Assembly (NCBI GenBank): GCA_037447215.1
Contig: JBBIHB010000004.1
Location: 71,653-135,652 of the forward strand
Origin: UBA1413 sp037447215
Lineage (GTDB): Bacteria; Bacteroidota; Bacteroidia; Bacteroidales; Prolixibacteraceae
Length of the DNA: 64,000 bases
Direction: 5' to 3'
Positions 62,655 to 64,000 of this stretch are shown one piece after another; the stretch's first letter is position 1, and each line of letters begins with the position of its first letter. The notes beneath the pieces are model-generated. The model saw only the letters and a program-made list of their open reading frames with translations. It was not told where the DNA came from and made no database searches. Both the position numbers and the translations under genes were made by a program.

Positions 62655-62693
62655 TAAAGCCTTTCCTCAATCCGGGGAAAGGTTTTTTTTTTT
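62655..62693 (+). terminator. Rho-independent terminator after groEL
   Basis: The stem CCTTTCC (62660-62666) pairs with GGAAAGG (62676-62682) and is followed by a run of eleven T. Confidence 0.9.
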
Positions 62694-62853
62694 GTTGAAA
62701 GAGGTTCAGCCCATCATTTTATTCCACAAAAATTATGATGTTTGTCAGAGAGTGTTATTTAATATCTTTTTCTTAACGCTAAAATCCTCGTTTACAATAT
62801 ATTAATAAATTTTAAAATTATTAAAAACCCCATGAAATACAAAACAACTTCCC

Positions 62854-62861
62854 TACATTTG
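62854..62861 (+). promoter_or_regulatory. Putative -7 box for gdhA
   Basis: TACATTTG (consensus TAnnTTTG) lies 24 bases upstream of the gdhA ATG. The preceding ~150 bases are AT-rich and hold nothing else I can name. Confidence 0.55.
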
Positions 62862-62885
62862 ACACATTGATTAAAAACATTTACT

Positions 62886-64000
62886 ATGAAAGCTGAAATA
62901 AAAGAATTCATGGAAGGCCTGAAAATGAAAACTCCGGGAGAGAAAGAGTTTCATCAGGCTGTGCAGGAAGTTGCCGAGTCTGTTTGGGATTTTTATTCAA
63001 AAAATCCTAAATACCAGAAAAATAAGATCCTTGAACGCATGTGTGAACCCGAAAGGGTGATCATGTTCAGGGTTCCGTGGGTTGACGACCGTGGCGAAGT
63101 TCAGATCAACAGGGGTTACCGGGTTGAATTCAATTCAGCATTGGGGCCATATAAAGGAGGAATCCGGTTTCACGCAACAGTAACCTTGAGCATATTAAAA
63201 TTTCTTGGTTTTGAACAAACCTTTAAAAATAGCCTTACCACCTTGCCAATGGGAGGGGGTAAAGGTGGTTCCGATTTCAGTCCAAAAGGAAAATCGGATG
63301 GGGAAATTATGAGATTCTGCCAGAGTTTTATGAATGAACTCTACCGCCATATCGGGCCCGATACTGATGTACCGGCCGGAGATATTGGCGTTGGAGGACG
63401 TGAGGTAGGTTATATGTTCGGGCAGTACAAACGGCTGAAAAATGAATTCACAGGTGTTTTCACAGGCAAAGGTATCGGCTGGGGAGGCAGTTTGATCAGG
63501 CCCGAAGCTACCGGATTTGGTGCAGTTTATTTTGTACGGCACATGCTGCAACTGATGGGCAAAGATATTGAAGGACATGTTTTTTCCACTTCAGGGTTTG
63601 GAAATGTAGCCTGGGGGGCAATCCTGAAAATTAATGAATTGGGAGGCAAAGTGGTTACCATATCAGGACCCGACGGATATGTTTATGACCCGGAAGGCAT
63701 TACCGGCGAAAAAGTTGATTATTTGCTCGAGCTGCGGGCCAGCAACCAGGACATTGTTGAACCGTATGCCCACGAGTTTGGGGTACAGTTTTTCCCCAGT
63801 AAAAAGCCATGGGAGGTTAAGGTTGACATCGCTCTTCCGTGTGCCACACAAAACGAACTTGACTTAGAAGATGCAAAAATGCTTGTGGCTAACGGTTGTA
63901 TACTGGTCGGCGAAGCATCGAACATGGGTTGTACCGCCGAAGCCGTGGAATATCTTGGTGAACATATCAGGTATGCACCGGGCAAGGCAGTAAATGCAGG
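62886..64000 (+). CDS. gdhA: Glutamate dehydrogenase (partial, runs off the right edge)
   Basis: The frame opens with an ATG at 62886 and is still open at the end of the window (371 codons visible). It is a hexameric (~450-residue) GdhA: NSALGPYKGGIRFH, the catalytic lysine region LTTLPMGGGKGGSDF, PAGDIGVGGREVGYM, ATGFGAVYFV and the nucleotide-binding motif STSGFGNVAWGAI. It reversibly aminates 2-oxoglutarate. NADP use is typical of this class, but the specificity residues are not judged here. A -7 box lies upstream. Confidence 0.96.
   Translation, partial: MKAEIKEFMEGLKMKTPGEKEFHQAVQEVAESVWDFYSKNPKYQKNKILERMCEPERVIMFRVPWVDDRGEVQINRGYRVEFNSALGPYKGGIRFHATVTLSILKFLGFEQTFKNSLTTLPMGGGKGGSDFSPKGKSDGEIMRFCQSFMNELYRHIGPDTDVPAGDIGVGGREVGYMFGQYKRLKNEFTGVFTGKGIGWGGSLIRPEATGFGAVYFVRHMLQLMGKDIEGHVFSTSGFGNVAWGAILKINELGGKVVTISGPDGYVYDPEGITGEKVDYLLELRASNQDIVEPYAHEFGVQFFPSKKPWEVKVDIALPCATQNELDLEDAKMLVANGCILVGEASNMGCTAEAVEYLGEHIRYAPGKAVNA

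Noticed and set aside
1..64000. Search for CRISPR arrays, transposases, integrases, phage genes, rRNA and tRNA genes
   Set aside because: No regularly spaced repeats and no such gene families were recognised in any frame; absence by eye is not proof.

Overview
The window looks like a draft contig from a member of the Bacteroidota (class Bacteroidia; family not resolvable by eye). The signs are: Bacteroidota-type -7 promoter boxes (TAnnTTTG) upstream of many genes, a type IX secretion (T9SS) C-terminal sorting domain, an RprX/RprY-like two-component pair, CoaX, several TonB-dependent receptors, and gene orders common in that phylum (ftsA-ftsZ-yqeY; acpP-fabF-rnc; sigma-54 regulator-lptE-TPR-secG-groES-groEL). 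A 41-base run of N at 47120-47160 shows the assembly is not closed. I found no insertion sequence, prophage, CRISPR array, rRNA or tRNA.

Layout. 1-2197 is the end of the division cluster (ftsA 3' end, ftsZ, yqeY-like). 2198-2903 carries only relics and terminators. 2904-13975 is a leftward run of nine genes: HAD hydrolase, nadB, nadC, coaX, an outer-membrane protein, a TPR protein, lptC, a CNNM/CorC-type membrane protein and a PpiD/SurA-like foldase; it joins NAD and CoA synthesis to envelope assembly. 14089-18009 is a rightward trio: a secreted GHL10 glycoside hydrolase-like protein, a DUF4922 protein with HIT/GalT-like motifs, and a SpoIID-domain protein. 18011-23389 runs leftward and holds five carotenoid-tailoring genes (crtD-like, cruF-like, crtW-like, acyltransferase, glycosyltransferase) plus a TPR protein.

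23510-31092 is a rightward block: a small membrane protein, a TonB receptor, an AmpG/FptX-like MFS permease, hemN, hemG and hemH, so outer- and inner-membrane import genes lie beside the last three steps of heme synthesis. 31186-39950 holds an odd secreted protein with an aromatic-rich segment and a long low-complexity tail, a second TonB receptor, a PQQ-type propeller protein, a small membrane protein and a heavily damaged third TonB receptor. 40417-62628 is housekeeping: lepA, rprXY-like, purN, acpP, fabF, rnc, a LAB_N protein, a CDF transporter, an M23 protein, YitT, leuS, a DUF4332 gene with an apparent homopolymer frameshift, a HerA-like ATPase, a tiny T9SS-tailed protein, kdsB, a sigma-54 activator, lptE, secG and groESL. 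The window ends inside gdhA.

The three groups most worth following up are the GHL10-DUF4922-SpoIID trio (possible handling of denuded peptidoglycan), the carotenoid tailoring operon (predicts a glucosylated, acylated keto-carotenoid of the salinixanthin/deoxyflexixanthin kind) and the import-plus-terminal-heme block (possible tetrapyrrole or iron salvage). All function calls rest on reading the translated sequence; no database search was run.
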